A DNA stretch of 64,000 nt from Streptomyces poonensis (GTDB lineage Bacteria; Actinomycetota; Actinomycetes; Streptomycetales; Streptomycetaceae). The DNA lies in assembly GCF_014650915.1 (NCBI RefSeq), contig NZ_BMVW01000011.1, positions 1-64,000 of the forward strand. The letters run 5' to 3'. This document shows positions 34,531-42,966 of the stretch, in pieces (position 1 is the first letter of the stretch; each line of letters starts with the position of its first letter). A program made the translations under genes and the position numbers. The notes under the pieces were generated by a model. It made no database searches, was not told the DNA's origin, and worked only from the letters and a program-made list of their open reading frames with translations.

Positions 34531-34845
34531 TTAGCCGATGACCCCTCCGAAGAGACCTCCGTGAGCCATGCCGAGGAAGAACCCGATTCCCGATGCGCCG
34601 AGTCCCAGGATCAGGCCGAAGCGCTCGCGGGTCGTCTCCGAGACGAACTGCCCGTAGGCGCCGGTGAGGATCCCGACCAGCCCGGCCCAGGAACTGACCA
34701 GGTGCAGATGGTGGAACCCGGCCGTGACGAGGGCGATCACGCCGAGCACGAGCGTCACGGCCATCAAGGTGTCCTGCAGCGGATGGGACCGGTGATCCGT
34801 GGCGAACAGGGATCCGGGCATCTGGGGTCGCATTGTCTGTGCCAT
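34531..34845 (-). CDS. Small integral membrane protein, unknown function
   Basis: A 104-residue protein with about three hydrophobic segments: LMAVTLVLGVIALVTAGF (about 28-45), WAGLVGILTGAYGQFV (about 54-70), and LILGLGASGIGFFLGMAHGGLFGG near the end. AGGAGGTGCCCC lies directly before the ATG at 34845, which decides the start over the longer frame. It is divergent from the rpsF operon. No family name comes to mind beyond conserved Streptomyces hypothetical. Confidence 0.8.
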   Translation of the reverse strand: MAQTMRPQMPGSLFATDHRSHPLQDTLMAVTLVLGVIALVTAGFHHLHLVSSWAGLVGILTGAYGQFVSETTRERFGLILGLGASGIGFFLGMAHGGLFGGVIG

Positions 34846-35109
34846 GGGGCACCTCCTGCGGAAGGCGGAGCATCGTAGCGCCGTACACACCCGATGTGTA
34901 CCGATTGTCGGTCATCGTCGCCGGATTTCAACCGGAAGCGGGTGTGCGGGTACTCTGTACCCTCTGCACCGGTGTCTGCCCAGGCCATGGCCCGGAGTCC
35001 CAGCCGGGACCCCCGATTGTCAGTGGCGGCCGATACCGTTGCTCACGCATAACAACCCTCCTGCCACGGAACGACCGTGGCCGCTGAGTCCAAAGGAGGT
35101 GGGTTCCAC

Positions 35110-35400
35110 ATGCGTCACTACGAGGTGATGGTCATCCTCGACCCCGATCTGGAGGAGCGCGCTGTCGCCCCCCTGATCGAGAACTTCCTCTCCGTCGTCC
35201 GTGAGGGCAACGGCAAGGTGGAGAAGGTCGACACCTGGGGCCGTCGTCGTCTCGCGTACGAGATCAAGAAGAAGCCCGAGGGGATCTACTCGGTCATCGA
35301 CCTGCAGGCCGAGCCGGCGGTCGTCAAGGAGCTCGACCGCCAGATGAACCTGAACGAGTCGGTCCTCCGGACCAAGGTCCTCCGTCCCGAGACCCACTGA
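35110..35400 (+). CDS. rpsF: 30S ribosomal protein S6
   Basis: A 96-residue small-subunit protein that binds S18. Begins MRHYEVMVILDPDLEE, with the conserved DTWGRRRLAYEIKKKPEG and the C-terminal VLRTKVLRP. AAAGGAGGTG eight bases before the ATG at 35110 is a near-perfect ribosome-binding site. It is the first gene of rpsF-ssb-rpsR-rplI; the upstream gap (34846-35109) must hold the operon promoter, not placed. Confidence 0.97.
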   Translation: MRHYEVMVILDPDLEERAVAPLIENFLSVVREGNGKVEKVDTWGRRRLAYEIKKKPEGIYSVIDLQAEPAVVKELDRQMNLNESVLRTKVLRPETH

Positions 35401-35478
35401 GCTCCCCAGCTCGGCTGATTCCGGGATTCGAGTAGCAGCAACAAGCAGCCAGCAGCAAACCCGCCGAGAGGTTCCCCC

Positions 35479-36063
35479 ATGGCAGGCGAGACCGTCATCA
35501 CGGTCGTCGGCAACCTTGTCGATGACCCCGAGCTGCGCTTCACCCCTTCCGGTGCGGCGGTCGCGAAGTTCCGTGTCGCGTCCACGCCCCGCACCTTCGA
35601 CCGCCAGACGAACGAGTGGAAGGACGGCGAAAGCCTCTTTCTGACCTGCTCGGTCTGGCGCCAGGCGGCGGAGAACGTCGCGGAGTCGCTCCAGCGTGGC
35701 ATGCGCGTCATCGTGCAGGGCCGGCTGAAGCAGCGGTCCTACGAGGACCGTGAGGGCGTCAAGCGCACGGTCTACGAGCTCGACGTCGACGAGGTCGGCG
35801 CGAGCCTGCGCAACGCCACGGCCAAGGTCACCAAGACCGCCGGTGGCGCTCGCGGTGGCCAGGGCGGTTACGGCGGCGGTGGCGGCCAGGGTGGCGGTGG
35901 CTGGGGCGGAGGCCCCGGCGGCGGCCAGCAGGGCGGCGGCGCTCCGGCCGACGACCCGTGGGCGACCGGCGCTCCCGCCGGTGGCAACCAGGGCGGCGGC
36001 GGTGGCTGGGGTGGAAACTCCGGCGGCGGTGGCGGCGGCTACTCGGACGAGCCCCCCTTCTAG
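35479..36063 (+). CDS. ssb: Single-stranded DNA-binding protein
   Basis: Coats single-stranded DNA during replication and repair and recruits partners. The OB fold occupies about 1-110 (MAGETVITVVGNLVDDPELRF is the actinobacterial start), followed by a Gly/Gln-rich linker of about 65 residues and the acidic tip SDEPPF, the usual partner-binding tail. 194 residues. It lies between rpsF and rpsR, where the main replicative ssb is found in most bacteria. Confidence 0.97.
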   Translation: MAGETVITVVGNLVDDPELRFTPSGAAVAKFRVASTPRTFDRQTNEWKDGESLFLTCSVWRQAAENVAESLQRGMRVIVQGRLKQRSYEDREGVKRTVYELDVDEVGASLRNATAKVTKTAGGARGGQGGYGGGGGQGGGGWGGGPGGGQQGGGAPADDPWATGAPAGGNQGGGGGWGGNSGGGGGGYSDEPPF

Positions 36064-36144
36064 GCCTTCGGGCCCGGCCTTCGGGGCCGGTCCGGGTCAA
36101 GGGCGGGTCGTACCCACACTTCTTGATCACACAGGAGAAACACC

Positions 36145-36381
36145 ATGGCGAAGCCGCCTGTGCGCAAGCCGAAGAAGAAGGTCTGCGCTTTCTGCAAGGA
36201 CAAGGTCACGTACGTGGACTACAAGGACACGAACATGCTGCGGAAGTTCATTTCCGACCGCGGCAAGATCCGTGCCCGCCGCGTGACCGGCAACTGCACG
36301 CAGCACCAGCGTGACGTCGCCACGGCCGTGAAGAACAGCCGTGAGATGGCGCTGCTGCCCTACACGTCCACCGCGCGCTAA
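36145..36381 (+). CDS. rpsR: 30S ribosomal protein S18, zinc-ligand type
   Basis: A 78-residue small-subunit protein partnered with S6. It carries C14-xx-C17 plus C51 and H54, the zinc-ribbon (C+) form; Streptomyces usually also have a cysteine-free paralogue under Zur control elsewhere. AGGAG precedes the ATG. It lies between ssb and rplI. Confidence 0.96.
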   Translation: MAKPPVRKPKKKVCAFCKDKVTYVDYKDTNMLRKFISDRGKIRARRVTGNCTQHQRDVATAVKNSREMALLPYTSTAR

Positions 36382-36399
36382 GGGAAGGGTGACCGACTC

Positions 36400-36846
36400 A
36401 TGAAGATCATCCTCACCCACGAGGTTTCCGGCCTCGGTGCCGCGGGCGACGTCGTCGACGTCAAGGACGGTTACGCTCGCAACTACCTGATCCCGCGGAA
36501 GTTCGCTATCCGCTGGACCAAGGGCGGCGAGAAGGACGTCGAGCAGATCCGTCGCGCTCGCAAGATCCACGAGATCCAGACCATCGAGCAGGCCAACCAG
36601 ATCAAGGCCCAGCTCGAGGGTGTCAAGGTTCGCCTGGCCGTCCGCTCCGGCGACGCCGGTCGGCTCTTCGGTTCCGTCACCCCGGCTGACATCGCTTCGG
36701 CGATCAAGGCTTCCGGTGGCCCCGAGGTCGACAAGCGCCGCATCGAGCTGGGCGCGCCGATCAAGACGCTGGGCGCCCACGAGACGTCCGTGCGTCTGCA
36801 CCCCGAGGTGGCCGCCAAGGTCAGCATCGAGGTTGTCGCGGCCTGA
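36400..36846 (+). CDS. rplI: 50S ribosomal protein L9
   Basis: A 148-residue large-subunit protein. The N-terminal domain has the signature MKIILTHEVSGLGAAGDVVDVKDGYARNYLIP, the connecting helix runs through about 45-75, and the C-terminal domain has RLFGSVTPADIA. AAGGGTGACCGACTC precedes the ATG. Last gene of the rpsF operon, ended by a strong terminator. Confidence 0.96.
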   Translation: MKIILTHEVSGLGAAGDVVDVKDGYARNYLIPRKFAIRWTKGGEKDVEQIRRARKIHEIQTIEQANQIKAQLEGVKVRLAVRSGDAGRLFGSVTPADIASAIKASGGPEVDKRRIELGAPIKTLGAHETSVRLHPEVAAKVSIEVVAA

Positions 36847-36869
36847 CCGTCGCGTTCGGCAGAGCTGAA

Positions 36870-36904
36870 AGAAGGGCTGCACCCCGACGGGGTGCAGCCC
36901 TTCT
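36870..36904 (+). terminator. Terminator of the rpsF-rplI operon
   Basis: A 16-bp perfect stem AGAAGGGCTGCACCCC/GGGGTGCAGCCCTTCT (36870-36885, 36889-36904) with a tight loop, 24 bases past rplI. Confidence 0.9.
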
Positions 36905-36984
36905 GCATGACGTGCCAGGGGTCCGGCGCGGGCTGGCGGGGAAGGCACGGCGGGAAGGTGTACGGGGCTGGATGTCGTACCGAT

Positions 36985-36998
36985 GTTTCACGTGAAAC
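36985..36998. other. parS: parS site 10
   Basis: Perfect GTTTCACGTGAAAC between convergent rplI and the MATE gene. Confidence 0.95.
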
Positions 36999-37034
36999 GG
37001 GGCTCGAAGGGACTCGAGACGCTGAGCAGTTCGC

Positions 37035-38372
37035 TCAGCGGGTTGCCCCAGTGACGATCCAGCGGCCCGAGCGGGAGCGCAGCCACAAGGTGACCATGCG
37101 TGTCGCCATCATGAGCGTCATCGCTGCCCAGAGGGCGGTGAGACCGCCACCGAGAGCGGGCATGAGCAGGGCCACGGGCGTAAAGACCGCCAGTGTCAGA
37201 AGCATGGCCCAGGCGAGGTAGGGGCCGTCTCCTGCACCCATCAGAACGCCGTCGAGGACGAAGACGACGCCGGAGATCGGCTGGCAGACCGCCACCATGA
37301 GAAGGGCGGGGAGCGCGGCGGCCTGGACGTGGGCGTCACTGGTGAAGAGCGGGACGAACACGGGGCGGCTGATGGCGACGAGCAGTCCGAGGACGAATCC
37401 GGTGGCGATACCCCACTGCACCATGCGATGACAGGCGTCGCGGGCACCCCGGGCGTCTCCGGCTCCGAGGTAACGACCGATGATGGCCTGCCCGGCGATG
37501 GCGATGGCGTCGAGCGCGAAGGCCAGCAGGCTCCAGAGGGACAGGATGATCTGGTGGGCGGCGACATCCGCGTCCCCGAGCCGGGCGGCGACGGCAGTGG
37601 CGATCATCAACACCGCTCGCAACGACAGCGTACGCACCAGCAGTGGTGCCCCGGCCTGGGCGGAGGCGCGTATCCCGGCGAGGTCGGGCTTCAGGGAGGC
37701 ACCGTGCCGCCGTGCTCCGCGGATCACGACCCAGAGGTAGACGGTGACCATCCCGTACTGGGCGATGACGGTGCCCCAGGCGGAGCCGGCGATACCCAGA
37801 TCGGCGCCGTAGACGAGGAGGGCGTTCAGAGCGGCGTTGGCCACGAAACCCGCGCCGGCGACGTACAGCGGTGTCTTCGTGTCCTGGAGCCCGCGCAGCA
37901 CACCGGTGGAGGCGAGCACGACGAGCATCGCCGGGATGCCGAGTGCGGAAATGCGCAGATAAGTGGTCGCATACGGGGCGGCGGTCTCCGATGCGCCGAA
38001 CAGGTCCACCAGCGCGGGCGCGGCGGGCAGGACGACGGCGATGACGGCGGCTCCGAGCAGCAGCGCCAGCCAGATGCCGTCCATGCCCTGGCGGATGGCG
38101 GCCCGAAGATCTCCGGCACCGACGCGGCGGGCGACGGCGGCCGTGGTGGCGTACGCCAGAAACACGAAGATGCTCACGGCGGTGGTCAGAAGGGCCGAGG
38201 CGACGCCGAGACCGGCGAGCTGCGCGGTGCCGAGATGGCCGACGATCGCGGTGTCGGCCAGCAGGAAGAGGGGCTCGGCGACGAGCGCGCCGAAGGCCGG
38301 AACCGCCAACGCGACGATCTCTCGGTCGTGTCTGCGCCGGGTGGCTCTGGTCGCGTCGGGGGCCTGTGTCAT
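37035..38372 (-). CDS. MATE family efflux transporter
   Basis: A 445-residue polytopic protein with 12 predicted membrane segments in two matching halves, of the DinF-like MATE group. Hallmarks are the N-terminal VPAFGALVAEPLFLLADTAIVGHLG and, in the second half, GQAIIGRYLGAGD. Substrate unknown; such proteins export drugs or metabolites by cation antiport. ATG at 38372 is preferred to TTG/GTG codons just upstream. It is divergent from dnaB. Confidence 0.9.
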   Translation of the reverse strand: MTQAPDATRATRRRHDREIVALAVPAFGALVAEPLFLLADTAIVGHLGTAQLAGLGVASALLTTAVSIFVFLAYATTAAVARRVGAGDLRAAIRQGMDGIWLALLLGAAVIAVVLPAAPALVDLFGASETAAPYATTYLRISALGIPAMLVVLASTGVLRGLQDTKTPLYVAGAGFVANAALNALLVYGADLGIAGSAWGTVIAQYGMVTVYLWVVIRGARRHGASLKPDLAGIRASAQAGAPLLVRTLSLRAVLMIATAVAARLGDADVAAHQIILSLWSLLAFALDAIAIAGQAIIGRYLGAGDARGARDACHRMVQWGIATGFVLGLLVAISRPVFVPLFTSDAHVQAAALPALLMVAVCQPISGVVFVLDGVLMGAGDGPYLAWAMLLTLAVFTPVALLMPALGGGLTALWAAMTLMMATRMVTLWLRSRSGRWIVTGATR

Positions 38373-38496
38373 GAGCACCAATCTAATCTTCCACAGGTAA
38401 TGGATGCAACCGATGAGGGATCCTTACCATTCGTATCCCCGGGCGTGTCGCGGTGGGCCGTTCGAGAGGATCTTGGTCTTGCTGGAGAAGTTTTTC

Positions 38497-38649
38497 TTCT
38501 GCACAGCCCGTGGATGCTAAAACAGCAGGTCAGCGGCGATTGTTCCGAAGCTTAGGGAGCTTGTTCACAGGGCTGTCCACTGGCTCGTGCACAGGTTTTG
38601 GGGGGTTCTCCACAGCATCGGGGCCGTCGTCCACATGGCCTGTGGATAA
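38497..38649. promoter_or_regulatory. DnaA-box cluster upstream of dnaB
   Basis: Within the 459-bp gap between the MATE gene and dnaB are TTGTTCACA (38561-38569), TTCTCCACA (38606-38614) and TCGTCCACA (38627-38635), each one mismatch from TTGTCCACA, plus TGTGGATAA (38641-38649), the complement of the classical TTATCCACA. Weaker copies are at 38497-38505 and 38585-38593. Four good boxes within 90 bp is far above chance. The dnaB promoter must lie in or after this cluster. Confidence 0.7.
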
Positions 38650-38831
38650 CCAGATTGGCTGACGCTGCCGAGCCGCCTACCGTTGTCCGGCGCCCGCCCC
38701 GTTTTCCACCATCGGAACGCCCAAAAAACCGACGAACCAGAAGCGGAGTTGGGCCTCTTATTTGTCAGTGCCGTGCCGTATCACAGAGAGGCACGGCTAG
38801 GTCCGCGCGGCGGACGGGAGGAGGTGGCCCG

Positions 38832-40310
38832 GTGAGCATTTCCGAGCCCTTGGACGAGCCGTGGGCCGACAGCGGACCCAGCGACCGGCTGCCCGCTTCC
38901 CGTCGCCGTAGCGATGGCGGACGGGGCCGCGACGAGCAGCACGACCGTGGCCGGGACGACAGCGCATGGGAGAGTGCCGGCTCGTCCTTCGAGCGGATGC
39001 CGCCGCAGGATCTGAATGCCGAGCAGTCCGTGCTGGGCGGCATGCTCCTGTCCAAGGACGCCATCGCGGACGTGGTCGAGGTCCTCAAGGGCCACGACTT
39101 CTACAAGCCGGCGCACGAGACGATCTTCCAGGCGATTCTCGACGTCTACGCCAAGGGCGAACCGGCCGACCCCATCACCATCGCCGCTGAGCTCACCAAG
39201 CGTGGCGAGATCACCAAGGTCGGCGGCGCCGCGTATCTGCACACGCTCGTCCAGACGGTCCCGACGGCGGCGAACGCCGAGTACTACGCGGAGATCGTCC
39301 ATGAGCGAGCGGTCCTGCGACGGCTCGTCGAGGCCGGCACCCGCATCACCCAGATGGGATACGCGGGCGACGACGACGTCGACGAGATCGTCAACAGAGC
39401 TCAGGCCGAGATCTACGCGGTCACCGAGCAGCGCACCACCGAGGACTACCTTCCGCTCGGCGACATCATGGAGGGCGCGCTCGACGAGATCGAGGCGATC
39501 GGCTCCCGGTCGGGGGAGATGACCGGCGTACCGACCGGTTTCACCGACCTCGACCAGCTCACCAACGGCCTGCACCCGGGCCAGATGATCATCATCGCGG
39601 CCCGCCCCGCCATGGGTAAGTCCACGCTCGCGCTGGACTTCGCGCGCACCGCCTCCATCAAGCACAACCTGCCGAGCGTCATCTTCTCGCTCGAGATGGG
39701 CCGCAACGAGATCGCGATGCGCCTGCTGTCCGCCGAGGCCCGCGTGGCCCTGCACCACATGCGGTCCGGCACGATGACCGACGAGGACTGGACCCGGCTC
39801 GCCCGCCGTATGCCGGACGTCTCCGCCGCGCCGCTCTACATCGACGACTCTCCGAACCTGTCGATGATGGAGATCCGCGCCAAGTGCCGCCGCCTCAAGC
39901 AGCGCAACGACCTGAAGCTGGTTGTCATCGACTATCTGCAGCTGATGCAGTCCGGAGGCTCCAAGCGGTCCGAGAGCCGGCAGCAGGAGGTCTCCGACAT
40001 GTCCCGGAACCTGAAGCTGCTGGCCAAGGAGCTGGAGCTGCCGGTGATCGCCCTGTCCCAGCTCAACCGCGGGCCCGAACAGCGTACGGACAAGAAGCCC
40101 ATGGTCTCCGACCTGCGTGAGTCCGGATCGATCGAGCAGGACGCGGACATGGTCATCCTGCTGCACCGCGAGGACGCGTACGAGAAGGAGTCACCACGCG
40201 CGGGCGAGGCGGACATCATCGTGGGCAAGCACCGTAACGGCCCGACCGCCACCATCACGGTCGCGTTCCAGGGTCACTACTCGCGTTTCGTGGACATGGC
40301 ACAGACCTGA
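38832..40310 (+). CDS. dnaB: Replicative DNA helicase DnaB
   Basis: Hexameric 5'-3' helicase that unwinds DNA at the fork. The 492-residue product has a Streptomyces-type hydrophilic N-terminal extension (about 1-55), the primase-binding N-terminal domain (PPQDLNAEQSVLGGMLL), and the RecA-like domain with Walker A ARPAMGKST near 258-265, LKLVVIDYLQLMQ near 360-373 and the C-terminal KHRNGPTATITVAFQ. No intein is present. GTG at 38832 follows GGAGGAGGTGG, which fixes the start. Divergent from the MATE gene. Confidence 0.97.
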   Translation: MSISEPLDEPWADSGPSDRLPASRRRSDGGRGRDEQHDRGRDDSAWESAGSSFERMPPQDLNAEQSVLGGMLLSKDAIADVVEVLKGHDFYKPAHETIFQAILDVYAKGEPADPITIAAELTKRGEITKVGGAAYLHTLVQTVPTAANAEYYAEIVHERAVLRRLVEAGTRITQMGYAGDDDVDEIVNRAQAEIYAVTEQRTTEDYLPLGDIMEGALDEIEAIGSRSGEMTGVPTGFTDLDQLTNGLHPGQMIIIAARPAMGKSTLALDFARTASIKHNLPSVIFSLEMGRNEIAMRLLSAEARVALHHMRSGTMTDEDWTRLARRMPDVSAAPLYIDDSPNLSMMEIRAKCRRLKQRNDLKLVVIDYLQLMQSGGSKRSESRQQEVSDMSRNLKLLAKELELPVIALSQLNRGPEQRTDKKPMVSDLRESGSIEQDADMVILLHREDAYEKESPRAGEADIIVGKHRNGPTATITVAFQGHYSRFVDMAQT

Positions 40311-40409
40311 GCCGGCGCACGGCCTCCAGGAGCCGGGCACGGGCCGATCGGAACCGCGCACGGTCTAATTCGCTCGACGCGCCGTGCCGTGGGCGGATGG
40401 ACTGGGCTC

Positions 40410-41795
40410 ATGATGACACCTCAGGAAGAGTTGCTTCCCGGCACGCGCCGAGCCCTGCTGCATCGCATCGCCGTGGCCCAGGCCGAGGGACGTGCGCCGT
40501 CGTTGGCCGCGGCGGTCGTGCGGGGCGGCGGGACCGTGTGGACCGGAGCGCGCAGTTCGGTGGACGGGCAGGTGCCGGACGAGAACGTTCAGTACCGGAT
40601 CGGCTCGATCACCAAGACTTTCACCGCTGTCCTCGTGCTGCGCCTGCGGGACGAAGGGCTGCTGGACCTCGGCGACCGGCTGGACAAGCACCTGCCGGGT
40701 ACAGGGGTCGGGGAGGCGACGATCGCCGAGCTGCTCGCGCACACGGGCGGCCTGGCGGCGGAGGCACCCGCGCCCTGGTGGGAGCGCACTCCTGGCTCGC
40801 TGCGCCCGGAGCTCGCCGACGTGCTGGGCGACCAGCCGCACCGGCATCCCATCGGTCGCCGTTTCCACTACTCCAACCCCGGTTACACGCTCCTGGGCGC
40901 GCTCGTCGAAGAGCTGCGGGGCGCTCCCTGGGAGGACGTGCTCAGCCGCGAGGTGCTGGGTCCGCTGGGCTTGCACCGTACGAGCGTGCATCCGAAGGCG
41001 CCCCATGCGGGGGGCTGGGCCGTGCATCCCTGGGCGGACGTGCTGCTTCCCGAGCCCGCAGAGGACCTGGGACGCATGGCGCCCGCCGGACAGCTCTGGT
41101 CCACCACCGGCGACCTGGCGCGGTTCGCGGTGTTCCTCGCCCAGGGGGACGACCGCGTACTGGGCGCGGAGTCGCTCCTCGAGATGCGGACGCCCGCCGC
41201 GCCGGCCGGAACGGAGGAGGTTGCGGAGGGTTCGGCGTACGGACTCGGCATGCAGCTGCAGCACCGGGACGGGCGGTTCCTCGTCGGGCACTCGGGGTCC
41301 GTGCCGGGCTTCCTGGCCAACCTCACGATCGGTGTCGAGGACGACGTGGCCGCCGTCGTGCTGGCCAACTGCACCTCGGGGCCGTTGGTGTCGACCGTTG
41401 CCGCGGACCTCGTACGTATCGTGGCGGAGGCCGAACCCAGGATCCCCGAGCCGTGGCGGCCGCTGCCCGGGGCCGACCGAGCGGTGCTGGACTTGACGGG
41501 ACAGTGGTACTGGGGAACGCAGGGCTTCGCACTGCGGCTCGAGACCGAGGGAGGTGTCTCGCTGGCACCGCTGTCGGGGAACGGGCGTCGCTCGCGCTTC
41601 CGGGCGCAAGGGGACGGCACATGGGCCGGTCTCGACGGTTACTTCGCCGGAGAGCCGTTGCGGGTCGTACGGAGGTCGGACGGGAGCGTCGACCATCTGG
41701 ACCTCGGATCGTTCGTGTTCACTCGGCAGCCGTACGACGAGACGGCGCAGGTGCCGGGCGGGGTGGACCGCGAGGGGTGGCGCGGCGTCTCGTAA
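40410..41795 (+). CDS. Serine hydrolase of the beta-lactamase/D-alanyl-D-alanine carboxypeptidase family
   Basis: A 461-residue class C beta-lactamase-fold protein with SITK (66-69, catalytic Ser and Lys), YSN (154-156) and HSGS near residue 300 in place of KTG. There is no signal peptide, so it is probably cytoplasmic, more likely an esterase or peptidase than a resistance enzyme. The last 110 residues form an additional domain of the type found in such hydrolases. ATG at 40410 or 40413. It lies 100 bases after dnaB in the same direction; the next genes are convergent. Confidence 0.86.
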   Translation: MMTPQEELLPGTRRALLHRIAVAQAEGRAPSLAAAVVRGGGTVWTGARSSVDGQVPDENVQYRIGSITKTFTAVLVLRLRDEGLLDLGDRLDKHLPGTGVGEATIAELLAHTGGLAAEAPAPWWERTPGSLRPELADVLGDQPHRHPIGRRFHYSNPGYTLLGALVEELRGAPWEDVLSREVLGPLGLHRTSVHPKAPHAGGWAVHPWADVLLPEPAEDLGRMAPAGQLWSTTGDLARFAVFLAQGDDRVLGAESLLEMRTPAAPAGTEEVAEGSAYGLGMQLQHRDGRFLVGHSGSVPGFLANLTIGVEDDVAAVVLANCTSGPLVSTVAADLVRIVAEAEPRIPEPWRPLPGADRAVLDLTGQWYWGTQGFALRLETEGGVSLAPLSGNGRRSRFRAQGDGTWAGLDGYFAGEPLRVVRRSDGSVDHLDLGSFVFTRQPYDETAQVPGGVDREGWRGVS

Positions 41796-41844
41796 GACCG
41801 GCCGTGCGGGACGTCCGTCCGGCAGGGCGTGATGGATGTGCACG

Positions 41845-41872
41845 GGGTGCTGTTTCACGTGAAACAGCACCC
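41845..41872. terminator. parS: Perfect 28-bp palindrome containing parS site 11
   Basis: The parS core GTTTCACGTGAAAC (41852-41865) is extended on both sides by GGGTGCT and AGCACCC into a perfect 28-bp palindrome. It sits between the convergent serine hydrolase and GNAT genes where a shared terminator is expected, and no other hairpin is present there. Confidence 0.85.
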
Positions 41873-41904
41873 TGCATGAGCGACTTCCGCGATGCCCCGC
41901 CTGC

Positions 41905-42357
41905 TCAGAGCGGCAGCTTGAAGCCCACGTGAGAGGCCTCGAAGCCCAGTCGCTCGTAGAAGCGGTGGGCGTCGGTTCGGGTGGCGTCGGACGTCAGCTG
42001 GACCAGCCGGCAGCTCTGGCGGCGCGACTCGTCGATCGCCCACTCGATGAGCTGTGTGCCGAGGCCGTTGCCGCGCTCGTCGGCATGGACGCGGACGGCT
42101 TCGACGAGCGAGCGCGTCGCGCCCTTGCGGGACAGTCCGGGAATGATCGTGAGGTGGAGAGTGCCGACGACGCGGCCGTCGCGTACGGCGACCACCAGCT
42201 GCTGGTTCGGGTCGCCGCTGAGGCGTTCGAAGGCTGCCAGGTACGGGGCCGGGTCGTCCGGTGACTCACGCTGGGCGCCGAGCGGGTCGTCGGCGAGCAT
42301 CGCGACGATGGCGGATATGTCGGCGGCGACGGCCCGGCGTATTTCGAGGTCTGTCAT
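41905..42357 (-). CDS. GNAT family N-acetyltransferase
   Basis: A 150-residue single-domain acetyltransferase with the acetyl-CoA motif VHADERGNGLGTQLIEWAI at about 90-108 and the C-terminal DAHRFYERLGFEASHVGFKL. Resembles small-molecule or aminoglycoside-type GNATs; substrate unknown. It follows the MarR gene by nine bases on the same strand and is probably co-transcribed with it. Confidence 0.9.
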   Translation of the reverse strand: MTDLEIRRAVAADISAIVAMLADDPLGAQRESPDDPAPYLAAFERLSGDPNQQLVVAVRDGRVVGTLHLTIIPGLSRKGATRSLVEAVRVHADERGNGLGTQLIEWAIDESRRQSCRLVQLTSDATRTDAHRFYERLGFEASHVGFKLPL

Positions 42358-42366
42358 GGCGACACC

Positions 42367-42825
42367 CTAGGCGGGCGCGTGCAGTGACTCCACGGATCGG
42401 ACCAGGGGGGTGAGCTCTGGGTTCTCTGCCGCTCTGTCGAGTGCCTCGCGCAGCGCGGTGTCGTTGGTGGGGCGCGCCTCTTCCAGGAGCTCGAGACCGG
42501 CCTCGGTGACGTTCGTGTAGATGCCGCGTCGGTCGGTGGGGCACAGATAGCGCTCGAGGAGTCCGCGGTCCTCGAGCCGGGTGACCAGCCGGGTGGTGGC
42601 GCTCTGGCTGAGGACGACCGCGTCGGCGACCTGCTTCATCTGCAGATGGCCCCCGTCGCCGTCGTGCTGCCGGCTGAGGACGTCGAGCAGGGAGTACTCG
42701 CGCACGCTGAGGTCGTGCTTGGCCTGCAGTGCGCGCTCGATATGGGCCTCGATCCTGCCGTGCAGCAGGGAGAGGGCGTACCAGCCCTGGGAGAGGGCGG
42801 TGAGCGCGGGATCCGTCGCTGTCAT
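42367..42825 (-). CDS. MarR family transcriptional regulator
   Basis: A 152-residue winged-helix dimer. The DNA-binding part is at about 35-105: LSVREYSLLDVLSRQ, then QMKQVADAVVLSQSATTRLVTRLEDRGLLER, then the wing CPTDRRGIYTNVTEAG. Divergent from the MFS efflux gene with 141 bases between starts, so it likely represses that gene and itself in response to a toxic compound. Confidence 0.92.
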   Translation of the reverse strand: MTATDPALTALSQGWYALSLLHGRIEAHIERALQAKHDLSVREYSLLDVLSRQHDGDGGHLQMKQVADAVVLSQSATTRLVTRLEDRGLLERYLCPTDRRGIYTNVTEAGLELLEEARPTNDTALREALDRAAENPELTPLVRSVESLHAPA

Positions 42826-42888
42826 GCGTGTTCCTCCGTCCCGGGGCGGTTGTCCTCAAGGGTAGAGCACTGCGGCAATAGTCAGCAC

Positions 42889-42918
42889 TTGCTTATAGCC
42901 CGCGCATGCAACTAATGT
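42889..42918 (+). promoter_or_regulatory. Candidate promoter of the MFS efflux gene in the marR-MFS gap
   Basis: TTGCTT (42889-42894), an 18-base spacer and TAATGT (42913-42918) form a HrdB-like promoter reading toward the MFS gene. The spacer and flanks (TTGC...GCAAC) hold weak dyad symmetry that could be the MarR operator. Confidence 0.5.
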
Positions 42919-42966
42919 AGACGCACGTTAAGCGCTGCCACAATCACCGGGAAGGGTGTCACCCCC

